A stretch of 64,000 nt of DNA from Fibrobacter sp. Lineage in GTDB: Bacteria; Fibrobacterota; Fibrobacteria; Fibrobacterales; Fibrobacteraceae. The notes under the pieces are model-generated. The model had not been told where the DNA came from and searched no databases. It was given only the letters and a program-made list of their open reading frames with translations. The position numbers and the translations under genes are program-made. Below are positions 54,122-62,240 of the stretch, one piece after another (position 1 is the stretch's first letter; every line of letters begins with the position of its first letter). The stretch covers positions 39,520 to 103,519 of the forward strand of contig JAKSIL010000008.1 in assembly GCA_024398815.1 (NCBI GenBank), in the 5' to 3' direction.

Positions 54122-55810
54122 TTAGTTCAGAGTCGGAGTGGTCCAATCAATCCATTCGGTCTTGTTCCACTTGATCTGTTCACTATTTTTGCTGTAGTCA
54201 ATCTTACCCGTCTTGGCGTCCTTGCCCAGCAGGAACTTGTTGATGAAGTCCTTCACTTCGTCGAACTGACCGTTCGGGAGAGAGCAGTGAGCATGGCCGC
54301 CTTCCTGCGAGTAGGTGTAGTTTTCGGTTGCACCGAGGGCATCGAAGACTTCCTTTGCAGCCTGACCGCAGTAGTTCGACGGGACTTCGCCAAGCCATTC
54401 CTGACCAGCGTTGTCGAGAATCAGGAGGGCACGCGGAGCCACCATGTCGACGAGCATGTGCTGGTCGAAGGGGAGCGTATTTTCCTTGCCATCGTAGTTC
54501 TTGAAGCTCGTACGCATCCAGTTACCTTCGGAACCGGCGCTGTTCAGACCCTGTACGAACTGTTTGCCCTTCTGCTTGTTGACCTGGGCACCGACGCGCC
54601 AGAGGGAGGCTCCACCGGAACCGGATTCCTGCGGGATGGTGAGGGCGATACGTTCATCAAAGGCGCCAACAGCCAAGGAACCCTTGCCCCAGCGAGAGCA
54701 ACCAGTCATGCCGAGATGGTGCACATCGATACCGGCTTCTGGAGTCTTTTCGAGAGCGTCAATCAAGCGGCTCACGCCCCAGGCCCAAGCCATGATGGTA
54801 CCCGCTTCGTTACCGGAACCGTAAATATCGTAGAACTTGCCGCTACCGCGAGTGCCTTCCGGAGCGACGTTATCCGGGTTGAAAATAATCTGAGCAATGT
54901 CAAGGCCAGAGAGGGAACCGCCGAGGCTACCGCAGGAGTTCCCCATCATGCCACCGCCAAAACCAATCATGGCTGGCTTAGGTTTGTCCTTCGTACCGGC
55001 ACCGCTAATTTCGACGGTGAAGGAAGCGGACTTGCCCTTGTCAGTCACCTTCACGGTGAATGTCTTTCCGGAGATGGAGCCTTCGACCTTTTCGGGCTTG
55101 CGCGGCTTGGCACCGAACATAAGCTTTTCGTACATGGCACCGATTTCTTCACGGCGACATTTCCAATCCGCCTTGGAGGAAATTCTCTTGCCATCGAGAC
55201 CCATGAACGGGTCCGGAAGCTTCGCGTTGTTTACGCTAGACGGAATATCGCCAATCTGGCATTCGTCGCGGTGGTCTTCCTTGAAAGTCGTTGTAGTTAC
55301 AGGCGTTTCAGGAACAACGCTACTGCTAGAGACGACAACCGGTACTACCACACTAGAACTAGACTTAGCAAACGGATTCTCGACATGGTGCGTCGTGTCC
55401 ACCGTGACGGGCTTCGTCGTATCGCTAGCAACAGTCTTCCCGGAATCGCTAACAACAGGCTGATTCGGATTGACAGAGCCAGAATCCGTTGGAGTCAAAG
55501 GATTCTCCCCTATAGAAGACGTATCGCCAGTCGTTGTGCCGGTCTGTTCGCCTCCCTGTGGATTGTCAACGACATTCCCGGACGCCGAAGTGGAATCCCC
55601 ACCAGCCATATTTTGGAGAGCTGCATTGATAGAGTCCAGCAAGGCCTGATTCGCAGAATCGGCATTGAATTCCCCAAACTCATCGAGAAGGGCCTTTTCA
55701 AGGCATTCTTGTGTTGTACATTCTGCGGAAGATGCATTACTTTCATCACCGCAGGCCCATAATCCAAAGGCAACACTAGCCAATGGAATTAAATACTTCC
55801 ATGTTTTCAT
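54122..55810 (-). CDS. CE15 4-O-methyl-glucuronoyl methylesterase lipoprotein
   Basis: 562 residues from the ATG at 55810. The signal ends GLWACGDES (lipid Cys20). A long Ser/Thr/Val linker (about 70-178) precedes the catalytic domain. The CE15 nucleophile elbow GMTGCSRWGKG (Ser372) is complete, followed by IPQESGSGG (Glu395) and the His motif EGGHAHCSLP (His506/508). The enzyme cuts the ester between lignin and the glucuronic acid side chains of xylan, fitting the GH11 xylanase in the window. The lipid anchor suggests a surface or periplasmic form. The gene reads antisense to a long open frame with no start signals, which is not a gene. Confidence 0.92.
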   Translation of the reverse strand: MKTWKYLIPLASVAFGLWACGDESNASSAECTTQECLEKALLDEFGEFNADSANQALLDSINAALQNMAGGDSTSASGNVVDNPQGGEQTGTTTGDTSSIGENPLTPTDSGSVNPNQPVVSDSGKTVASDTTKPVTVDTTHHVENPFAKSSSSVVVPVVVSSSSVVPETPVTTTTFKEDHRDECQIGDIPSSVNNAKLPDPFMGLDGKRISSKADWKCRREEIGAMYEKLMFGAKPRKPEKVEGSISGKTFTVKVTDKGKSASFTVEISGAGTKDKPKPAMIGFGGGMMGNSCGSLGGSLSGLDIAQIIFNPDNVAPEGTRGSGKFYDIYGSGNEAGTIMAWAWGVSRLIDALEKTPEAGIDVHHLGMTGCSRWGKGSLAVGAFDERIALTIPQESGSGGASLWRVGAQVNKQKGKQFVQGLNSAGSEGNWMRTSFKNYDGKENTLPFDQHMLVDMVAPRALLILDNAGQEWLGEVPSNYCGQAAKEVFDALGATENYTYSQEGGHAHCSLPNGQFDEVKDFINKFLLGKDAKTGKIDYSKNSEQIKWNKTEWIDWTTPTLN

Positions 55811-56058
55811 AACCAACCCCTTAAATGACCATTAATTCGGTCTTTTTAGGTATTCTAAAGATACATTTTTTTAAAACAAAAAAGGATAAGGGCAATAAAA
55901 AAAGTTGTCAAATTTTACAACAGGTACCCAAAAGCGTGTAAAAATTCATTTTTTGGGCAAATAATCCATAAAATGAATTTCTTTTTTATATATATTATTT
56001 ACAATATGAGCCCACCGTTGATAGGGCTGTTTTTGTGGTTTCGCAAAAGGAGAATCCC
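55811..56058. promoter_or_regulatory. Divergent promoter region of CE15 and the lipoprotein/radical SAM cluster
   Basis: 248 bases, strongly AT-rich (55861-56000 contains several A and T runs and TATATATATTATTTACAAT). It must contain the promoters of the CE15 gene and of the first cluster lipoprotein. A possible -10 TACAAT lies at about 55999-56004. A small frame here (55973-56206) has no ribosome site and is not called. AAAGGAG before 56059 decides the lipoprotein start. Confidence 0.4.
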
Positions 56059-56871
56059 ATGGCATTGTACAAGCACTGGAAAAAAATGGCCCTTGTCCTT
56101 ACAAGTGCATTTTGGGCAAGCTGCGATGATTCCACATCGGCGTCTTCAGAAGATACAGGTGATAATTCCAACATCGAAAAACAGAAAGAAATCGCACAAA
56201 GCGTAATCGCCCTTTACGGCGTGAACCCCGTCTACAACCAGAGTTCCAATTCCGTGACCAGTAGCGACGCCTGCGAAGGCGAGAATTGCGCAGCCCCAGA
56301 AAGTTCCAGCAGCGAAGAACCTGAAAGTTCCGTTAGCGAAGAACCGGCATCCAGTGAAAGCGCCGCTCCGAAATCCAGCGAAAGCGAAGACCCCTCCGCA
56401 AACGACGAAAAAATCGCCTGCGAAGAAGCAACACTTCTCCGCACAGGTCCTTCGGAACCCTGTATCGAAGATATTTGCCCAGAATATGGTGTACCCTTAT
56501 ACGAAATTTCAGGATTAAAATGCGAAGACGGCGAAGAATACGAACTGGAATCCATCTGCCCCGATTACGGCATCGATTCAAAGTGCAGCGACATATACAT
56601 CGGAAATAACGGCAAAGTCTACAGCGAAGAGGAATTCAAGAAAATCTACAAGATGGCTAAAGCCGACGGAAGTTCCTCCAGCAGCGAATCCCTCGTTCCC
56701 TTGTCCTCCAATAGCAACTTCGACGATGTCATTGCGCTCTACGGAGTCCAAGTCACTCCGCTCTACGGCGTCGAAATGCCGGTCGAAAAAGAAATCGACG
56801 AACCCATCGCCGTTTATGGCCCTCCGTGCTACTTTGACGGCACCTGCAATGAAGAGGAAAACATTAAGTAA
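56059..56871 (+). CDS. Cluster lipoprotein 1, rich in YGxP-type motifs
   Basis: 270 residues from the ATG at 56059 (AAAGGAG, 6-base spacer). The basic start MALYKHWKKM and lipobox AFWASC (lipid Cys22) are shared with the other cluster lipoproteins. Ser/Glu-rich linkers separate segments with recurring motifs: YGVNP (53-57), CPEYGVP (140-146), CPDYGI (167-171), YGVQVTPLYGVEMP (228-241) and AVYGPPC (251-257). The mature protein has ten further cysteines. No known domain is recognised. The motif density and the radical SAM gene two genes downstream suggest it is a modification substrate (inference). Confidence 0.75.
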   Translation: MALYKHWKKMALVLTSAFWASCDDSTSASSEDTGDNSNIEKQKEIAQSVIALYGVNPVYNQSSNSVTSSDACEGENCAAPESSSSEEPESSVSEEPASSESAAPKSSESEDPSANDEKIACEEATLLRTGPSEPCIEDICPEYGVPLYEISGLKCEDGEEYELESICPDYGIDSKCSDIYIGNNGKVYSEEEFKKIYKMAKADGSSSSSESLVPLSSNSNFDDVIALYGVQVTPLYGVEMPVEKEIDEPIAVYGPPCYFDGTCNEEENIK

Positions 56872-56904
56872 GGACAAAGATAACGAATAAAGGATTTAGA
56901 GGTT

Positions 56905-57657
56905 ATGGCTAGCTTTATTAAAAAAAATTGGATAAAATTCGTCTTCGCCATGGCGACGTTTTTCTGGGTTGGCTGTAGTGACGACGCAAGCAGTGCTACC
57001 GGAGCAGAAGATTCAGGCACATCCAGTTCGGGAGGCTCGCTCACAAGCAGTTCCGAGGAATCCAGCAGTTCTGCCGATACCAGCGGCGCCATCAATTCCA
57101 GCTCTAGCAACAGCGACCCGGACGAGCAGATTCCTCTAATGTCCGCGACGGTATATGGTCCTCTGCCAAATTACAACAGTTCCAGCAGCTACGTTGAGCC
57201 TCCCCTTCCCGCCATGTCGGTCATGCTTTACGGCGTCCTGCCTCTCAGTAGCAGTTCAAGCCACTCTCCAGAAGATTCCTCCGTCGAATTTGAAAAAATC
57301 CAGTGCGTTGCAAACGAAACGAAATTGACTTGCGATGACGGAAGCGTTTATGCGAAGAACACAAAATGTTCCGACGACAAAAACGCGGAATGCAAAACGG
57401 TCTACATAGGATTGAACGGCATGAAATTCGACGAAGACGTGTTCAAGAGCTTGTACACGATAGTCGATTCCAATTCTTCAAGCGGTTCCGACGGAACCAG
57501 CAGCGCCTTCGATTCCAGTTCCAGTAACTACGATCCCGATGACAAAATTCCTCTGATGTCCGCGACGGCATACGGCATCCAGCCATTAAACAACAGTTCC
57601 TGCAGTTCCGAGGAATCTAGCAGTTCAGCAGAATCCAATAGTTCAGCCGAAAACTAG
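56905..57657 (+). CDS. Cluster lipoprotein 2, repeated IPLMSATxYGxxP motif
   Basis: 250 residues. Start MASFIKKNW and lipobox FFWVGC (lipid Cys24) match the family. Two nearly identical segments occur: DPDEQIPLMSATVYGPLPN (71-89) and DPDDKIPLMSATAYGIQPLN (210-228), each after a Ser/Asn run. Between them is AMSVMLYGVLPLS (103-115). A central Cys-containing part (about 128-190: KIQCV, LTCDDGSVY, TKCSDDKNAECKTVYIGLNG) also resembles lipoprotein 1 (KCSDIYIGNNGKVY). It lies 33 bases downstream of lipoprotein 1. Role as for lipoprotein 1. Confidence 0.75.
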   Translation: MASFIKKNWIKFVFAMATFFWVGCSDDASSATGAEDSGTSSSGGSLTSSSEESSSSADTSGAINSSSSNSDPDEQIPLMSATVYGPLPNYNSSSSYVEPPLPAMSVMLYGVLPLSSSSSHSPEDSSVEFEKIQCVANETKLTCDDGSVYAKNTKCSDDKNAECKTVYIGLNGMKFDEDVFKSLYTIVDSNSSSGSDGTSSAFDSSSSNYDPDDKIPLMSATAYGIQPLNNSSCSSEESSSSAESNSSAEN

Positions 57658-57667
57658 GAATCATGCC

Positions 57668-58066
57668 ATGACAACATTTATTCAAAAGCATTGGAAAAAA
57701 ATCGTTCTCTCCCTTTGTGCGCTGTTCTGGAGCGGGTGCAGTGACGATTCCACCAGCGAACCGAGCAACGAACCTGTTGCCTGCGAGTTGCAGCAACTCT
57801 GCCCTGCATACGGAATCATCTACAATTGCGACGGAGTCAAGACCACAAGCCGCCCAGAAAACGCCGAAAACTGCACCCAAGAATTACCTTCCTGCACAAA
57901 AGAATATATCTGCGAAGATGGGATGGTCTGTAAGGAATCTTCCGTGGACGATATAAAAAAATATGACTGTAAGGAAGGAACATTCATCATGCCAACAGAT
58001 AAAATAACCGCCACCTACAGCGAAAGCGAATTCAATTCCCGATATTATGTCAAGGACAAACCCTAA
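57668..58066 (+). CDS. Cluster lipoprotein 3, translationally coupled to radical SAM gene
   Basis: 132 residues, the smallest member. Start MTTFIQKHWKKIVLSL and lipobox LFWSGC (lipid Cys24). No Ser linker; a Cys-rich core carries CPAYGIIYNC (45-54), NCTQELPSC, YICEDGMVCKE and YDCKEG, ten cysteines in all after the lipid site. Its TAA overlaps the ATG of the radical SAM gene (TAATG), the strongest link between the lipoproteins and the enzyme. It starts 10 bases after lipoprotein 2. Confidence 0.78.
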   Translation: MTTFIQKHWKKIVLSLCALFWSGCSDDSTSEPSNEPVACELQQLCPAYGIIYNCDGVKTTSRPENAENCTQELPSCTKEYICEDGMVCKESSVDDIKKYDCKEGTFIMPTDKITATYSESEFNSRYYVKDKP

Positions 58067-59142
58067 TGGAACTCGGCCTCAAAAAGAAACTTGCTCTTGA
58101 ATTTTACCGTCTTTATCGCCACAACGAAATCAAGACGCACCCGCTTACGTACTTTTTCTGGGAATGCACACTGCGCTGCAACCTGCACTGTTTGCACTGC
58201 GGCAGCGACTGCGTCAAGGACGCCATTCCCGACATGCCCCGCGAAGACTTTATGCGCGTGCTCGACAGTTTAAAGCCGCACATCGATCCGCAGCATTTTA
58301 TCGTGGTGATTACCGGCGGCGAACCCTTGATGCGCCCCGACTTGGAAGAATGCGGCAAGGAAATCCAGAAGCGCGGCTACCCGTGGGGCATGGTCAGTAA
58401 CGGACTCGCGATGACGCCGGAACGCTACACCCGCCTTTTGAACGCGGGCCTCAAGAGCCTCACCATCAGTTTGGACGGTCTCGAAAGCAGCCACAACCAC
58501 TTCCGCGGCGACCCGCATAGCTTTGACCGCGCCTTCCGCGCCATCAACATGGCTGCTCACACCAGGGGCCTCACCTTCGACGTCATGACCTGCGTCAACA
58601 GGGAAAACCTCGCCGAGCTCCCGGAAATCCGCGACATGCTCATCCGCATTGGAGTGCCGCGCTGGCGCATCGCAACGGTATTCCCGAAGGGAAGAGCCAA
58701 GGACAATCCGCTGTTCCAGCTCACGAACCACGAATTCCGCCAGGTGTTCGACTTCATCCGCGAAACGAAGGCGATGAAGAAAATCAGCGTGAACTACGGC
58801 TGCGAAGGGTTCCTCGGCAGTTACGAAAAGGCCGCCCGCAACTATCCGTTCTTCTGCCGTGCGGGCGTGAACGTGAGTTCCGTTCTTTGCGACGGAAGCA
58901 TTTCCGCTTGTCCTAGCCTCCGCGGCGATTACATCCAAGGTAACATCTACAAGGACGACCTGTGGGACGTTTGGCAGAACCGCTACCAGGTGATGCGCGA
59001 CCGCAGCTGGGCAAAAATCGGCGACTGCAAGACTTGCAAGTACTGGCGCTACTGCGAAGGTTCGAGCCTGCACCTGCGTGACGAGAAAACCAAAGAACTC
59101 GCCTACTGCCACGTGAAACGCCTGGAAGACGCGGGAGCGTAA
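58066..59142 (+). CDS. Radical SAM/SPASM maturase of a lipoprotein system
   Basis: 358 residues. The radical SAM cluster motif CNLHCLHC (Cys38, 42, 45; CxxxCxxC) sits in FWECTLRCNLHCLHCG with an extra Cys34. VITGGEPLMRPDL (SAM binding) and SLTISLDGLESSHNHFRG follow. A SPASM region with auxiliary-cluster cysteines occupies the C-terminus: Cys264, 275, 282 (FFCRAG, VLCDG, SACPS) and 321, 324, 330, 348 (CKTCKYWRYC...YC). SPASM enzymes usually modify peptides or proteins. From memory the sequence resembles the rSAM/lipoprotein family TIGR04133 of Bacteroidetes, whose product is unknown. Coupled by TAATG to lipoprotein 3. Parts of this gene recur at 61001-61124 and 62441-62565. Confidence 0.9.
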   Translation: MELGLKKKLALEFYRLYRHNEIKTHPLTYFFWECTLRCNLHCLHCGSDCVKDAIPDMPREDFMRVLDSLKPHIDPQHFIVVITGGEPLMRPDLEECGKEIQKRGYPWGMVSNGLAMTPERYTRLLNAGLKSLTISLDGLESSHNHFRGDPHSFDRAFRAINMAAHTRGLTFDVMTCVNRENLAELPEIRDMLIRIGVPRWRIATVFPKGRAKDNPLFQLTNHEFRQVFDFIRETKAMKKISVNYGCEGFLGSYEKAARNYPFFCRAGVNVSSVLCDGSISACPSLRGDYIQGNIYKDDLWDVWQNRYQVMRDRSWAKIGDCKTCKYWRYCEGSSLHLRDEKTKELAYCHVKRLEDAGA

Positions 59143-59280
59143 GAGGTGTGAGGTCGGTCGCCTGCGGCTCCCTTTGAGGAATGAGGTCGCGGCGTTGCCG
59201 CTCTGAGGTCGGCCTTCGGTCGCTGTGAGCGAGTTTATAGTGAACAGTTAAAGAAGCCACTATTCACTATTCACTAATTT
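59143..59280. repeat. Hairpin-bearing intergenic repeats after the radical SAM gene
   Basis: TGAGGTCG occurs at 59149, 59182 and 59204. Each is followed by a short GC-rich hairpin or loop (for example GCGGC-GTT-GCCGC at about 59188-59200 and GCCTTCGGTC at about 59212). Further on, TAGTGAA (about 59238) is opposed by tandem ACTATTCACTATTCACTAA (about 59259-59277). They may act as a 3' end or as a recombination-prone spot. Confidence 0.6.
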
Positions 59281-59292
59281 AGGGAGTCAAAT

Positions 59293-60678
59293 ATGAACAT
59301 TCGCAAACACTGGAAAAAAGTCATTTTGAGTTGTGCGGCGGCTCTCTGGGCCGGCTGTGGCGACGATTCTGCAACATCTACGCAGGTCCAGGTTGTTGGT
59401 GATGTTGACACCTCCAGCGAGGCCGTTCCCGGCAGCAGCGAAGTTGCCCCGGCAAGTAGCGAAGCCATTCTCGCCAGCAGCAGTTCGGAAGCCACATCCA
59501 GTTCCGAAGCAATCCAAAGTTCGAGCAGCAATGACTTGATCCGCCGTGCAAGCGATACAACGGTCACTTGCACAAGTTACACCAATCACGACAAAATCTA
59601 CTTATCATGGGACTCCGGAAAACCCTCCTGTGACGAGCTAAAGCAATCCCTTGAAAACGATATTCTCTCGGTAGAGGAAATCATCGAGAAGGAAAATGAC
59701 CTGGCAGATTGCGCCGGCTACATAGAAGCGACTCTTTACGGAATTCCTCCAACAATGGATGTTACAAAGGTAACATACACATGTTCCAATGGTGAAATAT
59801 TGAAGGGAATGTACGGGGGCAATTCCGTTGTCAAGGATGGCTTACTTTACACTGACGACGAATATCTCGAAGCATTCCCTCCTAGTTCCAGCTCTCTCGA
59901 AAATTCAAGTTCTAGTGAAAGTTCCAGAGTCGTAGAAAACCAAGGCTGCAATAAAACCGACTTCATATCAAAAGAAGATGCCATTGCTGAAATTTCAAAA
60001 GAAATCGAAATAAAGCAAGACTCCATTGCAAAAGAAAATGGAGCCTCCGAGGAATTTCTCAACTGCATCAGTTATAGTATTTACAAAGAAGAATTAATGG
60101 ATGGCAGTCGTGGTTTCATTGCCAAAACAGAAAAATGCCCAGACGGGACAACCGGTGAAAACGAGAAGTTCTCAGATTTCAAGAAAAGAGTTGAAAAAAA
60201 ATACGACAATAATTTTGAAAGTTGTGAACAGTATTACCCATTCCCCAATTCCTCCGTCAATTTAATAAAGGAAACTAAAAATTCAGAAGTTGGCGACAAG
60301 TTTATCGCCGATGGCGATACCTGCGAAGTTGTTTCCACATACGACAGCTGGTTTGGAGGAGCAACAGGCCACATTAAGGGCTTAAGCGAAGGTGCCACGG
60401 AAATCAACAGTAAAATTGATTCCCTTACAAAAAACGAAACAATAACCGACGATAAGCGAGCCTGCCTTGAAAACATCAAGACTATGCTCGACAGGGGCGT
60501 CGCCATCTACGGCCCGATGCCAGAAGATTACCCACAAGAAGTCAAATGCAGCGACGGCATCGTCAAGGAAACAGAGCACTACAAGGAAAGACTCAAGTCC
60601 TACAACAAGGGAATCGAAGAGGGATACAACGAGACCTTTGAAGACGGCAACAAAATGATTGAAGAATGCCAAAAATAA
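59293..60678 (+). CDS. Cluster lipoprotein 4, large
   Basis: 461 residues. Start MNIRKHWKKVILSC and lipobox LWAGC (lipid Cys22), followed by GDDSATST. A long Ser/Glu/Ala linker with SSEA repeats (41-79) leads to LIRRASDTTVTC. Motif sites are ATLYGIPPT (147-154) and VAIYGPMPED (403-412). The middle has a second Ser linker (196-211), then VVENQGCNKTDFISKEDAI and helical Lys/Glu-rich sequence. The gene has its own spacing from the radical SAM gene (150 bases), so a separate promoter is possible. A truncated paralogue lies at 61255-62259. Function unknown; likely substrate or surface partner. Confidence 0.75.
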   Translation: MNIRKHWKKVILSCAAALWAGCGDDSATSTQVQVVGDVDTSSEAVPGSSEVAPASSEAILASSSSEATSSSEAIQSSSSNDLIRRASDTTVTCTSYTNHDKIYLSWDSGKPSCDELKQSLENDILSVEEIIEKENDLADCAGYIEATLYGIPPTMDVTKVTYTCSNGEILKGMYGGNSVVKDGLLYTDDEYLEAFPPSSSSLENSSSSESSRVVENQGCNKTDFISKEDAIAEISKEIEIKQDSIAKENGASEEFLNCISYSIYKEELMDGSRGFIAKTEKCPDGTTGENEKFSDFKKRVEKKYDNNFESCEQYYPFPNSSVNLIKETKNSEVGDKFIADGDTCEVVSTYDSWFGGATGHIKGLSEGATEINSKIDSLTKNETITDDKRACLENIKTMLDRGVAIYGPMPEDYPQEVKCSDGIVKETEHYKERLKSYNKGIEEGYNETFEDGNKMIEECQK

Positions 60679-60767
60679 GGCTTTTTCGTTCTCTTCTCCT
60701 GCATTCCGTTTTTCGTAAACAAATATTTTCGCTTCGTGCGTGGGCAACAACGGCAAAATAAATTTTC

Positions 60768-60803
60768 AGACTTTCCCTCCCCCCTTGGGAAAGTCTTTTT
60801 TTA
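60768..60803 (+). terminator. Terminator after lipoprotein 4
   Basis: AGACTTTCCC (60768-60777) pairs perfectly with GGGAAAGTCT (60787-60796), followed by a run of T. A strong intrinsic terminator about 90 bases after the lipoprotein 4 stop. Confidence 0.88.
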
Positions 60804-60821
60804 TTTTTTGTACAACTTTTC

Positions 60822-61124
60822 ATACTGGGAGACTCTATAATTATTCCCGATAGTTCGGATGCGATCGCCAGTAGCGATGCCGTGCTACCCGAAAGCTCGT
60901 CTTCTAGCAATCCCAAAGATACCTTGAAACTCGCAAGCGACACCACCATCACCTGTCGCGATTCTGTAACCTGGACAACGTTCAAATTTTATACAGACAC
61001 CGGCGACTGCAAGACTTGCAAGTACTGGCGCTACTGCGAAGGTTCGAGCCTGCACCTGCGCGACGAAAAGACGAAGGAACTCGCCTACTGCCACGTGAAA
61101 CGCCTGGAAGACGCCGGAGCATAA
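60822..61124 (+). pseudogene. Lipoprotein fragment fused in frame to radical SAM 3' end
   Basis: From about 60840 one open frame reads as the linker of a cluster lipoprotein (PDSSDAIASSDAVLPESSSSS, then LASDTTITC, compare SSEAIQSSSS and RASDTTVTC of lipoprotein 4). At 61001 it becomes a copy of the last 40 codons of the radical SAM gene (GDCKTCKYWRYC to the stop). No signal peptide or lipobox is present, and a GTG at 60882 is the only start-like codon. The copy (61001-61124 against 59019-59142) differs at 7 of 124 bases, all synonymous third positions. It is a remnant or recombination product; expression is unlikely but not excluded. Confidence 0.8.
61001..61124 (+). repeat. Copy of the radical SAM gene 3' end
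   Basis: 124 bases matching 59019-59142 with seven differences, all silent (for example CGT/CGC, GAG/GAA, ACC/ACG, final GCG/GCA). Both copies end at the stop codon of the gene. Sequence beyond the stop is not shared. Confidence 0.9.
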
Positions 61125-61254
61125 TCCCTCGCCAAAACGGCCGGCATTGTAAAAAAAGCCCGACATTGTACAATTTGTCAACAGAAATTAAAAAAAAAAA
61201 CTTTTTCGCCTCGAAAAAGGGGTAAATTTGTATGTAGCAAAAGAGAACGATATT
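61125..61254 (+). promoter_or_regulatory. Region upstream of broken lipoprotein 5
   Basis: 130 bases with GGCCGGCATTGT and GCCCGACATTGTAC as near-repeats (about 61140-61170), an 11-base A run, and CTTTTTCGCC/GGGG-type pairing CCTCGAAAAAGG. It probably held the promoter of lipoprotein 5. No clear -35/-10 pair and no strong ribosome binding site are seen. Confidence 0.3.
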
Positions 61255-61386
61255 ATGAACATTCGCAAACATTGGAGAAAAGCGGTTATCAGCATTGCAG
61301 CCGCCTTCTGGGCCAGCTGCGGTGATGATTCCGCAACATCGACACAAGTCTAGGTTGTTGATGATGGAAACACTTCCAGCGAAGTC

Positions 61387-61523
61387 GTTCCCGGCAGCAG
61401 CGAAGTTGCCCCGGCAAGTAGCGAAGCCATTCTCGCCAGCAGCAGTTCGGAAGCCACATCCAGTTCCGAAGCAATCCAAAGTTCGAGCAGCAATGACTTG
61501 ATCCGCCGTGCAAGCGATACAAC
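61387..61523 (+). repeat. 137-base block identical to lipoprotein 4
   Basis: Bases 61387-61523 are identical to 59425-59561, the Ser-linker and start of the next domain, while flanking sequence of the two genes is clearly diverged. This indicates recent gene conversion or a conserved recombination tract. Confidence 0.9.
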
Positions 61524-61844
61524 CATCACTTGCGAAACCAGAACAACTACAGAAACATTTTACCTATCGTCTAACAACAACACAGTGGATCCTTGTGAGA
61601 ACTTGAAAAATTCCCTAGAAAACGACGTCCTCTCAGTCGAAGAAATCATCGAAAAAGAAGACGACTTGGCAAATTGCGGGGGCTACAAATTTCAACCCGT
61701 TTACGGAGTATCAACACCAAACATAGGGACCAGAACAATAGTTACATATAACTGTTCCGACGGCCATAACTGGAGCCAAGGTGATGTCAAAATCAAAGAC
61801 AACCTGCTGTATTCAGTCAAAGAATACCTCGAGGCTTTCCCTCC

Positions 61845-61930
61845 TAGTTCCAGTTCTGTTGAGAGTTCAAGTTCTGTCGAAAGTTCCAGTTCTGTTGAGA
61901 GTTCAAGTTCTGTCGAAAGTTCCAGTTCCA
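61845..61930 (+). repeat. Tandem SSSSVE-coding repeats
   Basis: Near-identical 18-base units of the form AGTTCTGTTGAGAGTTCA / AGTTCTGTCGAAAGTTCC alternate, encoding (SSSSVE)4. Typical slippage-prone linker DNA. Confidence 0.8.
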
Positions 61931-62240
61931 AAATCATTGAAAACCAGGGCTGCAACAAAACCGACTTTATCAGTAAAGACGCAGCTATTGATTCGCTGGT
62001 TCAAGAAAACCACAATATGCTGGATTCTGCAATAAACGCCATCGGTGCAACCGGCGAACTAAAATCTTGCATCGAGAACGCTATCCAATGGACAGAAAAT
62101 CTTTCAGGCGATCGCTCGGGATACATAGCCAAAACGCAAAAATGCCCCGACGGGACAACCTCCGAAAACGAGCGTTTCACCCAACTTGACGAAAACGTCA
62201 AGCAAATCTTCAAAGAACGAATCAACAACTGTACAGACGA

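Noticed and set aside
54113..55762. 549-codon frame opposite the CE15 esterase
   Set aside because: The minus strand has a signal peptide, linker and all CE15 catalytic motifs; the plus-strand frame has none and no start signal.
55973..56206. Small frame starting in the promoter region before lipoprotein 1
   Set aside because: It overlaps the well-supported lipoprotein start in another frame, has no ribosome binding site and reads as AT-rich spacer.
61845..61930. Possible CRISPR or other repeat array
   Set aside because: Short contiguous 18-base units encoding SSSSVE; a Ser-linker repeat without spacers.
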